A DNA stretch of 5,244 nt from Deltaproteobacteria bacterium (GCA_019312695.1 JAFDCT010000217.1:1-5244); one strand, 5' to 3'; counted from the stretch's first letter, positions 1 to 4,668 are shown. The notes: generated by a model not told the origin, from the sequence alone. Translations and numbers: made by a program.

Positions 1-121
1 CACCACCATATCCATACCCCATACCAGGACCATAGCCATGGTTTCCCCGTGCACTTACCATGGAAAATCCCACTAAACTAAGAATTCCGACCAGTGCTGC
101 AACTACTAAAAACTTTTTCAT
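1..121 (-). CDS. Secreted Gly/Tyr-rich protein, N-terminal part (3' end cut by window edge)
   Basis: Forty codons are visible, starting at ATG 121-119. Residues 1-24 form a classic Sec signal peptide: MKK, a hydrophobic core (FLVVAALVGILSLVGF), and a V-S-A site predicting cleavage after Ala24. The mature part begins RGNHGYGPGMGYGYGG, a low-complexity Gly/Tyr/Met stretch, so the product should be periplasmic or exported. A strong Shine-Dalgarno GGAGGT (134-129) sits 7 nt before the ATG, which fixes the start. Many Desulfobacterota have small periplasmic Spy/CpxP/ZraP-like proteins with a similar signal peptide followed by a Gly/Met-rich segment; that identity is only an inference here because the helical LTxxQ-type part would lie outside the window. 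The gene is divergent from the endonuclease V gene and shares the 122-495 intergenic region with it. Confidence 0.8.
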   Translation of the reverse strand, partial: MKKFLVVAALVGILSLVGFSMVSARGNHGYGPGMGYGYGG

Positions 122-128
122 TACTGTT

Positions 129-134
129 ACCTCC
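129..134 (-). promoter_or_regulatory. Strong ribosome binding site of the secreted-protein gene
   Basis: Minus-strand GGAGGT, 7 nt upstream of the ATG at 121. It is one of the two best Shine-Dalgarno matches in the window (the other precedes the 46-aa membrane protein) and decides the start codon. Confidence 0.8.
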
Positions 135-149
135 GGTTAAATTATGTGT

Positions 150-347
150 TTTGAAAAATAATTTATTCATTAGACGGACAAAGGCTAAAAATTGTTTACA
201 GGTTTTAATTTTCTTCCCAGCGCATCTGGCACCCACAGGTGATACATTGGGTTGACCATAAAGGCTGAGTCGGTTGGGACAAAAATTTTCAATTTGTGAT
301 AAACTTGTTGCTGGGAATATCCTTTTCAAATGCACTGAAAGAGGCAC
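150..347 (-). pseudogene. Possible decayed transposase zinc-ribbon fragment
   Basis: An open minus-strand frame from ATG 347 encodes, around residues 19-66, IENFCPN...LYGQPN...GKKIKT..QFL and then NKLFFKTHN. This order resembles the N-terminal zinc ribbon of IS1-like/helix-turn-helix transposases, which commonly read CPNxxCxLYGxxNxGN...GKxKT...CxxCxKxF. Only the first cysteine of CPN is kept; the other expected metal ligands are replaced (RLS after CPN, FLAFVRLM where CxxC is expected), and the frame runs without a break into the promoter and start of the secreted-protein gene. It is therefore unlikely to be expressed as a functional protein. Other reading: a chance open frame in an intergenic region. 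The resemblance is from memory of the family, not a search, so confidence is low. Confidence 0.25.
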
Positions 348-385
348 TGCAAATAGTGTTTTGATATTTTTTTGTTCAGTTACTT

Positions 386-408
386 CCGGGATGACGTTTC
401 CATCCCGG
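386..408. repeat. Perfect 8-bp hairpin in the intergenic region before endonuclease V
   Basis: CCGGGATG (386-393) and CATCCCGG (401-408) are exact inverted repeats around a 7-nt loop. A T-run lies on the left side (366-373) only, so neither strand shows the stem-then-U-tract order of an intrinsic terminator. It could be an operator, an RNA structure in the leader of the downstream gene, or a scattered genomic palindrome. No known riboswitch consensus was recognised around it. Confidence 0.5.
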
Positions 409-445
409 TGATAACTTCAGGTAGTGACGGCAAGATGTAGCATTC

Positions 446-499
446 ATGAAAAAATTTAAGAAGGCTGCAACATTAATCCTTCAGGGCTTTTTGTCATGA
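446..499 (+). CDS. 17-codon leader ORF overlapping the endonuclease V start
   Basis: ATG 446 opens a short frame encoding MKKFKKAATLILQGFLS, ending in TGA 497-499. The stop overlaps the endonuclease V ATG (496-498) as ATGA, the usual geometry of translational coupling. The peptide is basic then hydrophobic, like a truncated signal-type sequence, and no similarity was recognised. No good Shine-Dalgarno precedes ATG 446 (nearest purine stretch GCAAGA is poor and distant). It may be a translated leader peptide that feeds ribosomes to the weakly initiated downstream gene, or a chance ORF; the exact ATGA junction is the only argument for it. Confidence 0.3.
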   Translation: MKKFKKAATLILQGFLS

Positions 500-1041
500 T
501 ACTGGCTGTTGATGTTGCCTATCGAAAAGAAACCGCTCTGGTTGGGGCTGTACTCTTCCGGGACTGGGCAGATGCAATTCCCCTGAAGGAATTTGTCCTC
601 TCCTGCAAGGTACCGGATAACTATAGGCCGGGCCTGTTTTACCGCAGGGAATTACCCTGCATAACTGCCCTGCTGGAAAAGATTTCTGAAAAACCTGACT
701 GTATTATTGTTGACGGGTTTGTTTATCTGGGCAGGGCAAAATATCCCGGCCTGGGCAAACATCTTTATGATCTGCTGGCACAAAAGGTAGCTGTTATTGG
801 CGTGGCTAAAACACCATATAGGGACACACCTGCATCCTGCCGGGTATTGCGCGGTTCAAGCAAAAAACCCCTTTATGTGACCGCAGCGGGTATTGAGGAA
901 GTGTCGGCAAAATCTTTAATTAAAAACATGCATGGCAGAAACAGGATCCCCACCCTTCTCAAATATGTGGACCGCTTATGCCAGGCGGCAGTTGCTGCCC
1001 CTCAAAATATAAACTTCACGCCTGACTCTTCCTGCCTGTGA
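496..1041 (+). CDS. nfi: Endonuclease V (deoxyinosine 3' endonuclease), compact form
   Basis: The 181-aa product carries the endonuclease V motifs in order: AVDVAY (catalytic Asp6 and Tyr9), YRPGLFYRRELP (residues 43-54, catalytic Glu52), DCIIVDG (Asp73), GLGKH (His89), IGVAKTPYR (101-109, Lys105) and RIPTLLKYVDRL (150-161). The family cuts the second phosphodiester bond 3' of deoxyinosine in DNA, and in some members inosine in RNA, using Mg2+ held by the Asp/Glu/Asp set, all present. At 181 aa it is shorter than the roughly 220-aa E. coli enzyme and lacks the N-terminal helix of about 25-30 residues. The in-frame upstream stop at 457-459 and the absence of another normal start show that this is not a miscalled start. 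Initiation looks weak (AGGG at 483-486), with possible coupling to the leader ORF. It ends 7 nt from the convergent zinc-ribbon gene. Confidence 0.88.
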   Translation: MILAVDVAYRKETALVGAVLFRDWADAIPLKEFVLSCKVPDNYRPGLFYRRELPCITALLEKISEKPDCIIVDGFVYLGRAKYPGLGKHLYDLLAQKVAVIGVAKTPYRDTPASCRVLRGSSKKPLYVTAAGIEEVSAKSLIKNMHGRNRIPTLLKYVDRLCQAAVAAPQNINFTPDSSCL

Positions 1042-1065
1042 TCTTCATCTATTTGAATAGATCAC
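1038..1065. terminator. Inverted repeat spanning both convergent stop codons
   Basis: GTGATCT (1038-1044) pairs with AGATCAC (1059-1065). Nested inside, ATCTATT (1047-1053) pairs with AATAGAT (1056-1062) around TG. The element contains the endonuclease V stop (1039-1041) and the opposing zinc-ribbon gene stop (1049-1051). It probably acts as a compact bidirectional end signal, but no long T-tract follows on either strand, so intrinsic termination is uncertain. Confidence 0.4.
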
Positions 1066-1321
1066 TCAACTTCTTCATGGTTTCATTTTCTGATCCGGCC
1101 TGTATTGATCCACTTTTTGAGGCCCGGAAAAAATCACAGTAATTGGCTTTATCCTTGTTCTGAACCGGTTCTCTGATAGTCTCACGGCATTGCCTATAGG
1201 CATTGACATCATAAAACTCGCAATTTAAACAAATGTGCAGGTCCCTACCGCAGGCCGGGCACTCATCCCTGATATGGATTTTTGTTTCCGTAATTTCCTT
1301 AGAACAAAAAGCACAGGTCAT
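1049..1321 (-). CDS. Small eight-cysteine zinc-ribbon protein, function unknown
   Basis: The 90-aa product has eight regularly placed cysteines: CxxC at 3/6, CPAC at 21/24, CLNC at 31/34, then Cys45 and Cys62. This suggests two four-cysteine zinc sites. The core around DECPACGRDLHICLNCEFYD and the KDKANYCDFF stretch resemble a small conserved hypothetical family that I recall from Desulfobacterota, for which I know no function. The last 25 residues look linker-like and end in a short amphipathic helix (MKKLSDLFK). There is no signal peptide or membrane segment, so it is cytoplasmic. Its ATG overlaps the TGA of the MazG gene by 4 nt (ATGA), with no clear Shine-Dalgarno, so translation is probably coupled. 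It is the last gene of the minus-strand cluster. Nucleic-acid or protein binding is a guess. Confidence 0.8.
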   Translation of the reverse strand: MTCAFCSKEITETKIHIRDECPACGRDLHICLNCEFYDVNAYRQCRETIREPVQNKDKANYCDFFRASKSGSIQAGSENETMKKLSDLFK

Positions 1322-1659
1322 TTATAATCACTGTATTTTTTTGCTTTGCCCCTGACTTCTGCGGCAGGATATTTTTCGCAATTTTTCTTCAGTTTATCCT
1401 GTGCAGCCCTGATGGGATCAATATCAAGCTTGTCGCAAATATTTGCCAGGTAGATCAGGATATCACCTATCTCTTCTCTTGCCTCCGCCAATTTGTCAGG
1501 CTCCAGTCTGCTGCTCTGCTCTTCGGTCAGCCACTGGAAATGCTCTGCCAGCTCGCTTACCTCTACCATTAAAGCCATCACCAGATTCTTGGGAGAATGA
1601 TACTGATCCCAGTCTCTTTCCTGCCGGAAAATTCTTACCTGCTTCACCAATTCTTTCAA
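1318..1659 (-). CDS. MazG-like all-alpha nucleotide pyrophosphohydrolase (dCTP-pyrophosphatase type)
   Basis: This 113-aa protein matches the single-domain MazG/RS21-C6 (DCTPP1-like) type: FRQERDWDQYHSPKNLVMAL (11-30), then the Mg2+-binding helices EVSE (Glu33, Glu36) with LAEHFQW, and EEIGD (Glu63, Asp66), completing the ExxE...ExxD motif. KKNCEKYP (91-98) is the usual C-terminal Asn/Lys/Tyr substrate element. Family members hydrolyse (deoxy)nucleoside triphosphates to monophosphate plus pyrophosphate and clean the nucleotide pool; the exact substrate cannot be read here. As written the gene starts with TTG 1659, with TAG just upstream in frame. An ATG at 1669 lies in another frame, right after the PilZ stop (TAGATG). 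Removing one G near 1656 would join it to give MVDIKELVKQVRIF, a more typical N-terminus, so a small frameshift or an unusual TTG start is possible. Confidence 0.9.
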   Translation of the reverse strand: MKELVKQVRIFRQERDWDQYHSPKNLVMALMVEVSELAEHFQWLTEEQSSRLEPDKLAEAREEIGDILIYLANICDKLDIDPIRAAQDKLKKNCEKYPAAEVRGKAKKYSDYK

Positions 1660-1669
1660 TGTCTACCAT

Positions 1670-2140
1670 CTAACCAAGGAAATAAAATCCGATTTCCTCT
1701 TTAATTTTTCGGGTATTATTAAATTCACACCCGACATAGTCATTGTCCACTGTCCGTACAGTAACATCCGTATTTATATTAGTATTATTAAAATCATTGA
1801 GTAGAAATGATACCTGCAATCGATCATTCTGCCTGATTTTATGCTCGGCAAAAGGACAAAAGCCAACTCCTCCCAAAGATATATTTTTTATTATTATATC
1901 CTGGCTCTCTCTATGATTTGACAGATTAGTGCTTTTACCCAAAAGTTTTACTGTTTTCCTGTAATTTTTTCTGTATTCCAGGCAGAGATAGAATACGTTC
2001 CCACAACCGCATTTAAAGCGCAGATCCCGCTTGCTGTTCTGCTTATAAATTTCGACAGATAACTTTTTCGTGATATTGCAGCATGGACAGGCAATAAGTG
2101 CTTCATCATTCTCCTTGACCAGAACCTTTCGGGCTTCCAT
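1670..2140 (-). CDS. PilZ-domain protein with N-terminal cysteine cluster
   Basis: The 156-aa product has two parts. Residues 18-46 hold CPCC (18-21) and CGC (44-46), a likely small metal-binding ribbon. From about residue 55 comes a PilZ domain with both c-di-GMP signatures intact: RKNYR (RxxxR, Arg57 and Arg61) and NISLGG (NxSxxG, 86-91), followed by the beta-rich barrel and ending in a GFYFLG tail. PilZ domains bind cyclic di-GMP and pass the signal to a partner; motility, polysaccharide and transcription targets are all known in the family, and the target here is not visible. ATG 2140 has a GAGG Shine-Dalgarno 6-9 nt upstream. The gene lies 45 nt after terB and its TAG is 10 nt before the MazG start. 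No membrane segments. Confidence 0.88.
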   Translation of the reverse strand: MEARKVLVKENDEALIACPCCNITKKLSVEIYKQNSKRDLRFKCGCGNVFYLCLEYRKNYRKTVKLLGKSTNLSNHRESQDIIIKNISLGGVGFCPFAEHKIRQNDRLQVSFLLNDFNNTNINTDVTVRTVDNDYVGCEFNNTRKIKEEIGFYFLG

Positions 2141-2185
2141 AAGCGCCTCATAGTTATTGTTGTCAGATTCTGTGCCTTAATCCTC

Positions 2186-2644
2186 TTAATATGTCTCTTC
2201 ACGTGCCTGTAACTTGGCAGCAATCATATCATCAGGTGTTAACCGCAGGAGATGGGTCAGTTTACGGGCAAAATGATCCTCATGCTTTTCAAGTTGGCCG
2301 TCCAAATGTATAATGCGCCAGACAGCCTGAAGCACTGCCTTTTTTTCCGCCTTGCTGAACTCACTATTTATATGGTTGGTGAATTCAAAAAGATCGACCG
2401 CGTTTTTCCTTTCGTGATGGGCCAATTCAACCAGGTCTTCGGCATGCTCCTGGGACAGCTTAAAATCCGAGCGTAGTGTTTCAATGACATGTTCAAGTTC
2501 TTCCTTGGTACATTCATTATCCGCATGGGCCGCTTCCAGCAGGATGACGCTGGCAGCAATTCTGGTTCTTTCTTCTCTGCCAAAGCTCTCGGCAGAAAGA
2601 TCCTGGCTTTTGTTCAGTAATGTTCTTCTGATAAAATTCAGCAT
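2186..2644 (-). CDS. TerB-like (tellurite resistance TerB family) helical protein
   Basis: This 152-aa, all-helical, acidic protein shows the two-half TerB arrangement. The first half has AASVILLEAAHADNECTKEE (30-49), the second has VLQAVWRIIHLDGQLEKHED (103-122), each with the A/H-D-G/N-x-L/C-xxxE pattern of TerB-type metal-binding loops. TerB-like domains occur in tellurite/stress proteins and in many stand-alone cytoplasmic proteins of unclear role; presence of the fold does not prove tellurite resistance. The ATG at 2644 lies 10 nt after the repaired cupin stop, and the only Shine-Dalgarno candidate (AGG) sits inside that junction. This argues for coupling to the cupin gene. A 45-nt gap leads to the PilZ gene. 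Confidence 0.82.
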   Translation of the reverse strand: MLNFIRRTLLNKSQDLSAESFGREERTRIAASVILLEAAHADNECTKEELEHVIETLRSDFKLSQEHAEDLVELAHHERKNAVDLFEFTNHINSEFSKAEKKAVLQAVWRIIHLDGQLEKHEDHFARKLTHLLRLTPDDMIAAKLQAREETY

Positions 2645-2653
2645 TTGTTCTGA

Positions 2654-2921
2654 TTACCTGAAGGTATAATGTTTCCGGACCGGTTTCTTTACCGTTCCAG
2701 GTGCAGTCAAGTCCTCGGGGAAATGTAACATAATCACCCGGCCGGATGGTAACTTCTTCGTATTTGGTTTTGACGGTTATTTCCCCTGCAAGTAAATAGC
2801 ATGACTCTTCCTGGTCGTAATGCCAATCAAAAACCGAAACCTCACAGGTCCAAATTGGCCAAGCGAAGACACCTTGCCGGGCCAGTTCCTCTTTATCATA
2901 TTGTTCAATCTGTATCCGCAT
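2654..2921 (-). CDS. Cupin_3-type small cupin with a one-base frameshift near its C-terminus
   Basis: From ATG 2921, residues 1-76 read as a short cupin of the ureidoglycine-aminohydrolase-like (cupin_3) type: GVFAWPIW, FDWHYDQEESCYLLAGEITV (31-50), then IRPGDYVTFPRGLDCTW (59-75), with Cys73 where classical cupins have the second-motif His. After Asn76 the written frame runs on out of character to 2517, 128 nt into terB. Dropping one base of the GG pair at 2692/2693 gives VKKPVRKHYTFR and a stop at 2656-2654, the expected family ending, for an 88-aa protein. The interval given is this repaired gene. Cause: sequencing/assembly error or a recent mutation. Small cupins of this group are mostly uncharacterised beta-barrels. 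First gene of the cluster; no Shine-Dalgarno, but TATAAT lies 7 nt before the ATG. Confidence 0.82.
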
Positions 2922-2945
2922 GAAAAAAATTATACGATATTGTAT
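2922..2945 (-). promoter_or_regulatory. -10 promoter element giving a probable leaderless transcript
   Basis: A perfect minus-strand TATAAT (2934-2929) is followed by TTTTTTC and then the cupin ATG. Transcription about 7 nt after the box would begin at the ATG itself, matching the absence of any Shine-Dalgarno. The -35 region is poor (GAGTGA at 17-nt spacing). An imperfect palindrome, ATAC (2932-2935) with GTAT (2942-2945), overlaps the -10 and could be an operator. Confidence 0.5.
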
Positions 2946-2965
2946 TTAAAAATCACTCTATTTTG

Positions 2966-2987
2966 AAAAAATATTCAGCCTGCTGAA
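2966..2987 (-). terminator. Short intrinsic terminator after the receiver gene
   Basis: On the minus strand TTCAGC-AG-GCTGAA (2987-2974) forms a 5-6 bp stem followed by TATTTTTT. The receiver's TGA stop lies inside the right arm. The stem is short but has the correct stem-then-U order, and it separates this unit from the cupin promoter immediately downstream. Confidence 0.5.
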
Positions 2988-3544
2988 CCGGTGGGGTCGT
3001 TAGTCAAAAGCCACATCTTCAGCTTTTCTGTCTGTTTTCCAAGGGTTTCGACGGCTCCTAGGCCCGTAAGCTTCAGATTTGAAATTCTTCTGCTGCTGTT
3101 CGCCAGAATTGTCAGATCAGGCCTCTTTTTCAGAAACTTCTGGGTCAGCATTGCTCCGTCGCCATCATCATCATCCAGGTCAGCGTCCATGATAACCAGA
3201 TTAACATCCTCGTTGACAAAAAAAGTCAAGGCTGCATCATATGCATGGGCCACAAAAATCCTGACTGCACCGAACCTATAATAATTTGTAATCGCCTCAG
3301 TAGACTCCGCGGCTCTATTCGGATTGTCCTCTACCAGGAGAATGGAAGAGTAACGAATTGCTTTATCGGCAGGTAAAGAATGACCCTGGTGCTTGATGAC
3401 CCTACCACGGGGAATTACAGTAGTCGGTGCTGTAAACATATCCCTAATAAGGCTGGTTAAGCCGAGAATAAACCGGGCCGCACGCTCGCTTGGTCTCCGA
3501 TGTTTTCGGTTTTCATCATGCAGGGAAAGTGGTGCGTGAGACAT
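2975..3544 (-). CDS. Orphan CheY-like receiver protein with basic N-terminal extension
   Basis: Residues 66-180 form a response-regulator receiver: SILLVEDNP (acidic pair Glu72, Asp73), VNLVIMDADL with phospho-acceptor Asp120, TILANSS with Ser150/151 at the Ser/Thr switch position, and LGKQTEKLK with the conserved Lys170. All phosphorylation residues are therefore present. Two things are unusual: an N-terminal 65-residue Arg/His-rich extension of unknown type, and a DLDDDDGDG acidic insertion just after the phospho-site loop. There is no output domain after residue 180, so it probably acts by protein contact, like CheY or Spo0F. No histidine kinase is in the window. ATG 3544 has AAGGA about 6 nt upstream. 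It follows the unrecognised gene by 80 nt and ends in a small terminator. Confidence 0.85.
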   Translation of the reverse strand: MSHAPLSLHDENRKHRRPSERAARFILGLTSLIRDMFTAPTTVIPRGRVIKHQGHSLPADKAIRYSSILLVEDNPNRAAESTEAITNYYRFGAVRIFVAHAYDAALTFFVNEDVNLVIMDADLDDDDGDGAMLTQKFLKKRPDLTILANSSRRISNLKLTGLGAVETLGKQTEKLKMWLLTNDPTGSAG

Positions 3545-3624
3545 TTTTTCCTTACTTACTTCAGCTATGCCTGTCCAGCAGATTTGTAGCCTCTGCCAAG
3601 GTCTTTTTTGAGCTTCAGTATAAG

Positions 3625-4194
3625 CTATTTATCTATTACTGAATCCACAAGTTGAATTTTCCTGTGGCGGTTGCGGTTAAAAACATTCTCCATTGAAATC
3701 CTTATTCGTGGTGAGATATTCTTTGTTGTCTTGCGCAGGAGTTTATCAAGACAGGTCCTGACAAAACTCTCCGGGTAGAGAACAAAGCCGTAGCAGATGG
3801 CCTTCTCTTCAGGAAAAAATTCGCGGAAGTTCTCATACATTGACCCATGTCCCCTGTTCATACCGGACCTGGAAATAACATATAAATCCAGTGCGGGATA
3901 ATAAAGTCCAGGAGCCTCCATGAACATCCTTGTAGCTCTCGCCGAGATGAGGGTCTGAAAATGCAGGGCTATGTCGCGGGCAGAAAACACAAAAGTATCA
4001 GATACTTTTTTTATCTCTGCCTTTATGTCATCCAATTCTGATTGCTGCTCTAATGCCTGAACCATGATGTAAACCGGGTACAAATCCTTTTTTGACAAAA
4101 ATTTCCGACTTACATTACTCTTTCCCAGGCTTGAAGACAACTGTTGTGGACTGGGGAGAAGGAGGCAAAAAAAATCCCCAGCGATTTTTTTCAA
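3625..4194 (-). CDS. Unrecognised protein of up to 189 aa
   Basis: I do not recognise this family. The long frame begins at TTG 4194 with little ribosome binding signal and runs through an AT-rich hairpin, so translation may start later; the first internal ATG (4065) gives 146 aa, also without a clear Shine-Dalgarno. From there the protein is plausible throughout: a charged helical start (EQQSELDDIKAEIKKVSD, 49-66), a mixed middle (FMEAPGLYYPALDLYVISRS), NFREFFPEEKAICYGFVLYP, and a strongly basic C-terminal part (KLLRKTTKNISPRIRIS, then NRNRHRK). No membrane segment or cysteine cluster after residue 44. It sits between the 46-aa membrane protein and the orphan receiver on one strand, so it may share a transcript with either. 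Its basic tail could contact nucleic acid or membrane, but that is a guess. Confidence 0.65.
   Translation of the reverse strand: MKKIAGDFFCLLLPSPQQLSSSLGKSNVSRKFLSKKDLYPVYIMVQALEQQSELDDIKAEIKKVSDTFVFSARDIALHFQTLISARATRMFMEAPGLYYPALDLYVISRSGMNRGHGSMYENFREFFPEEKAICYGFVLYPESFVRTCLDKLLRKTTKNISPRIRISMENVFNRNRHRKIQLVDSVIDK
4168..4191. terminator. AT-rich hairpin, possible weak bidirectional terminator
   Basis: A perfect 9-bp stem (4168-4176 with 4183-4191) around a 6-nt loop joins an A-run plus TC to GA plus a T-run, so both strands read hairpin then U-rich. Almost all pairs are A-T, so strength is doubtful. It falls at the TTG start of the unrecognised gene, which favours a later start there and might end the upstream 46-aa gene's transcript. 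Confidence 0.3.
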
Positions 4195-4268
4195 CGGCCT
4201 GTTTATAAATCCCGGCCATTATGGGACTGGTCTTTCCGGTTAGTTTACGTTCTGACCAGCTTTAAGAA

Positions 4269-4409
4269 CTATCTGAATAAGAAGGTGGCCACTGCAGCCA
4301 AAAGCCAGAGCCCAACAAGTGCAGCGCCCAGCATAAAAACCCCCTCAACAATTCTTCTGATGCGATGCTGCAACTGATATTCGGTTCCTGTTTTTGCATT
4401 ACCTTGCAT
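4269..4409 (-). CDS. 46-aa single-span membrane microprotein
   Basis: ATG 4409 opens a 46-codon frame ending in TAG 4271-4269. It is preceded by GGGAGGA (4422-4416) with 6-nt spacing, one of the best Shine-Dalgarno sites in the window, which is the main proof that it is real. Residues 1-20 are polar and basic (MQGNAKTGTEYQLQHRIRRI); residues 21-45 are one hydrophobic helix (VEGVFMLGAALVGLWLLAAV, then ATFLF) and the last residue is Arg. The Arg-rich N-side suggests an N-in orientation in the inner membrane. The RIxEGVxxLGAAL...LAAVATF pattern resembles the first transmembrane helix of FtsK/SpoIIIE translocases, but nothing of FtsK follows, so it is either coincidence or a small remnant. The function is unknown. 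A 17-bp palindrome lies 47 nt upstream. Confidence 0.72.
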   Translation of the reverse strand: MQGNAKTGTEYQLQHRIRRIVEGVFMLGAALVGLWLLAAVATFLFR

Positions 4410-4455
4410 GGAAATTCCTCCCAAAAAATACTTTTAAGATACTAATATTCTTACA

Positions 4456-4472
4456 GGAATCATAGAGATTCC
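4456..4472. promoter_or_regulatory. Palindrome GGAATC-N5-GATTCC upstream of the microprotein gene
   Basis: Perfect 6-bp arms (4456-4461 and 4467-4472) around five bases, located 47 nt upstream of the 46-aa gene's ATG in the region where its promoter should lie. The size suits a dimeric repressor operator. No regulator is identified, and I see no convincing -35/-10 pair nearby. Confidence 0.35.
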
Positions 4473-4633
4473 AAACAAATACCGCTTTGTAAAAACTACC
4501 ACATTGTAGCAGATCGGATTATGATGCACAAGAAAAATATGAGGTCAAAATACTAGAAGCATTCCCTTTGGAGAAGCAAGGGCGATGATGGAAATTATCC
4601 TGAAAAATGCCAAAAAAATAGATACTGTATAAA

Positions 4634-4668
4634 TGTCAAAGCCCGGGGCAAACAAATGCCCACGGGCT
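4634..4668 (-). terminator. Strong hairpin, probable terminator of the IF-2-like gene
   Basis: AGCCCG+GGGCA (4640-4650) pairs with TGCCC+CGGGCT (4657-4661, 4663-4668), a GC-rich 11-bp stem with a single bulged base (4662) and a 6-nt loop. On the minus strand it is followed by TTTGACATTT, a broken U-tract, about 150 nt after the IF-2-like stop. On the plus strand it is followed by GCAAAAAA, which does not suit termination. Confidence 0.5.

Noticed and set aside
181..360. Possible c-di-GMP or cGAMP riboswitch before the secreted-protein gene
   Set aside because: The minus-strand text was read against the GEMM consensus as I recall it; the conserved GCAAAGCC-type core is not there.
1443..1673. 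Open plus-strand frame of 76 codons
   Set aside because: Lies opposite the MazG-type gene; Pro/Ser/Leu-rich shadow with no motif or ribosome site.
1948..2223. Open minus-strand frame of 91 codons overlapping the pilZ and terB genes
   Set aside because: Different frame of two well-supported genes; Arg/His/Met-rich composition typical of an out-of-frame reading.
2252..2476. Plus-strand frame of 74 codons with hydrophobic stretches
   Set aside because: Antisense to terB, no Shine-Dalgarno, no recognisable family.
2991..3281. Plus-strand frame of 96 codons
   Set aside because: Antisense to the receiver domain, whose catalytic residues are all intact on the minus strand.
4144..4377. Plus-strand frame of 77 codons
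   Set aside because: Opposite the microprotein gene and the start of the unrecognised gene; no ribosome site and shadow-like composition.
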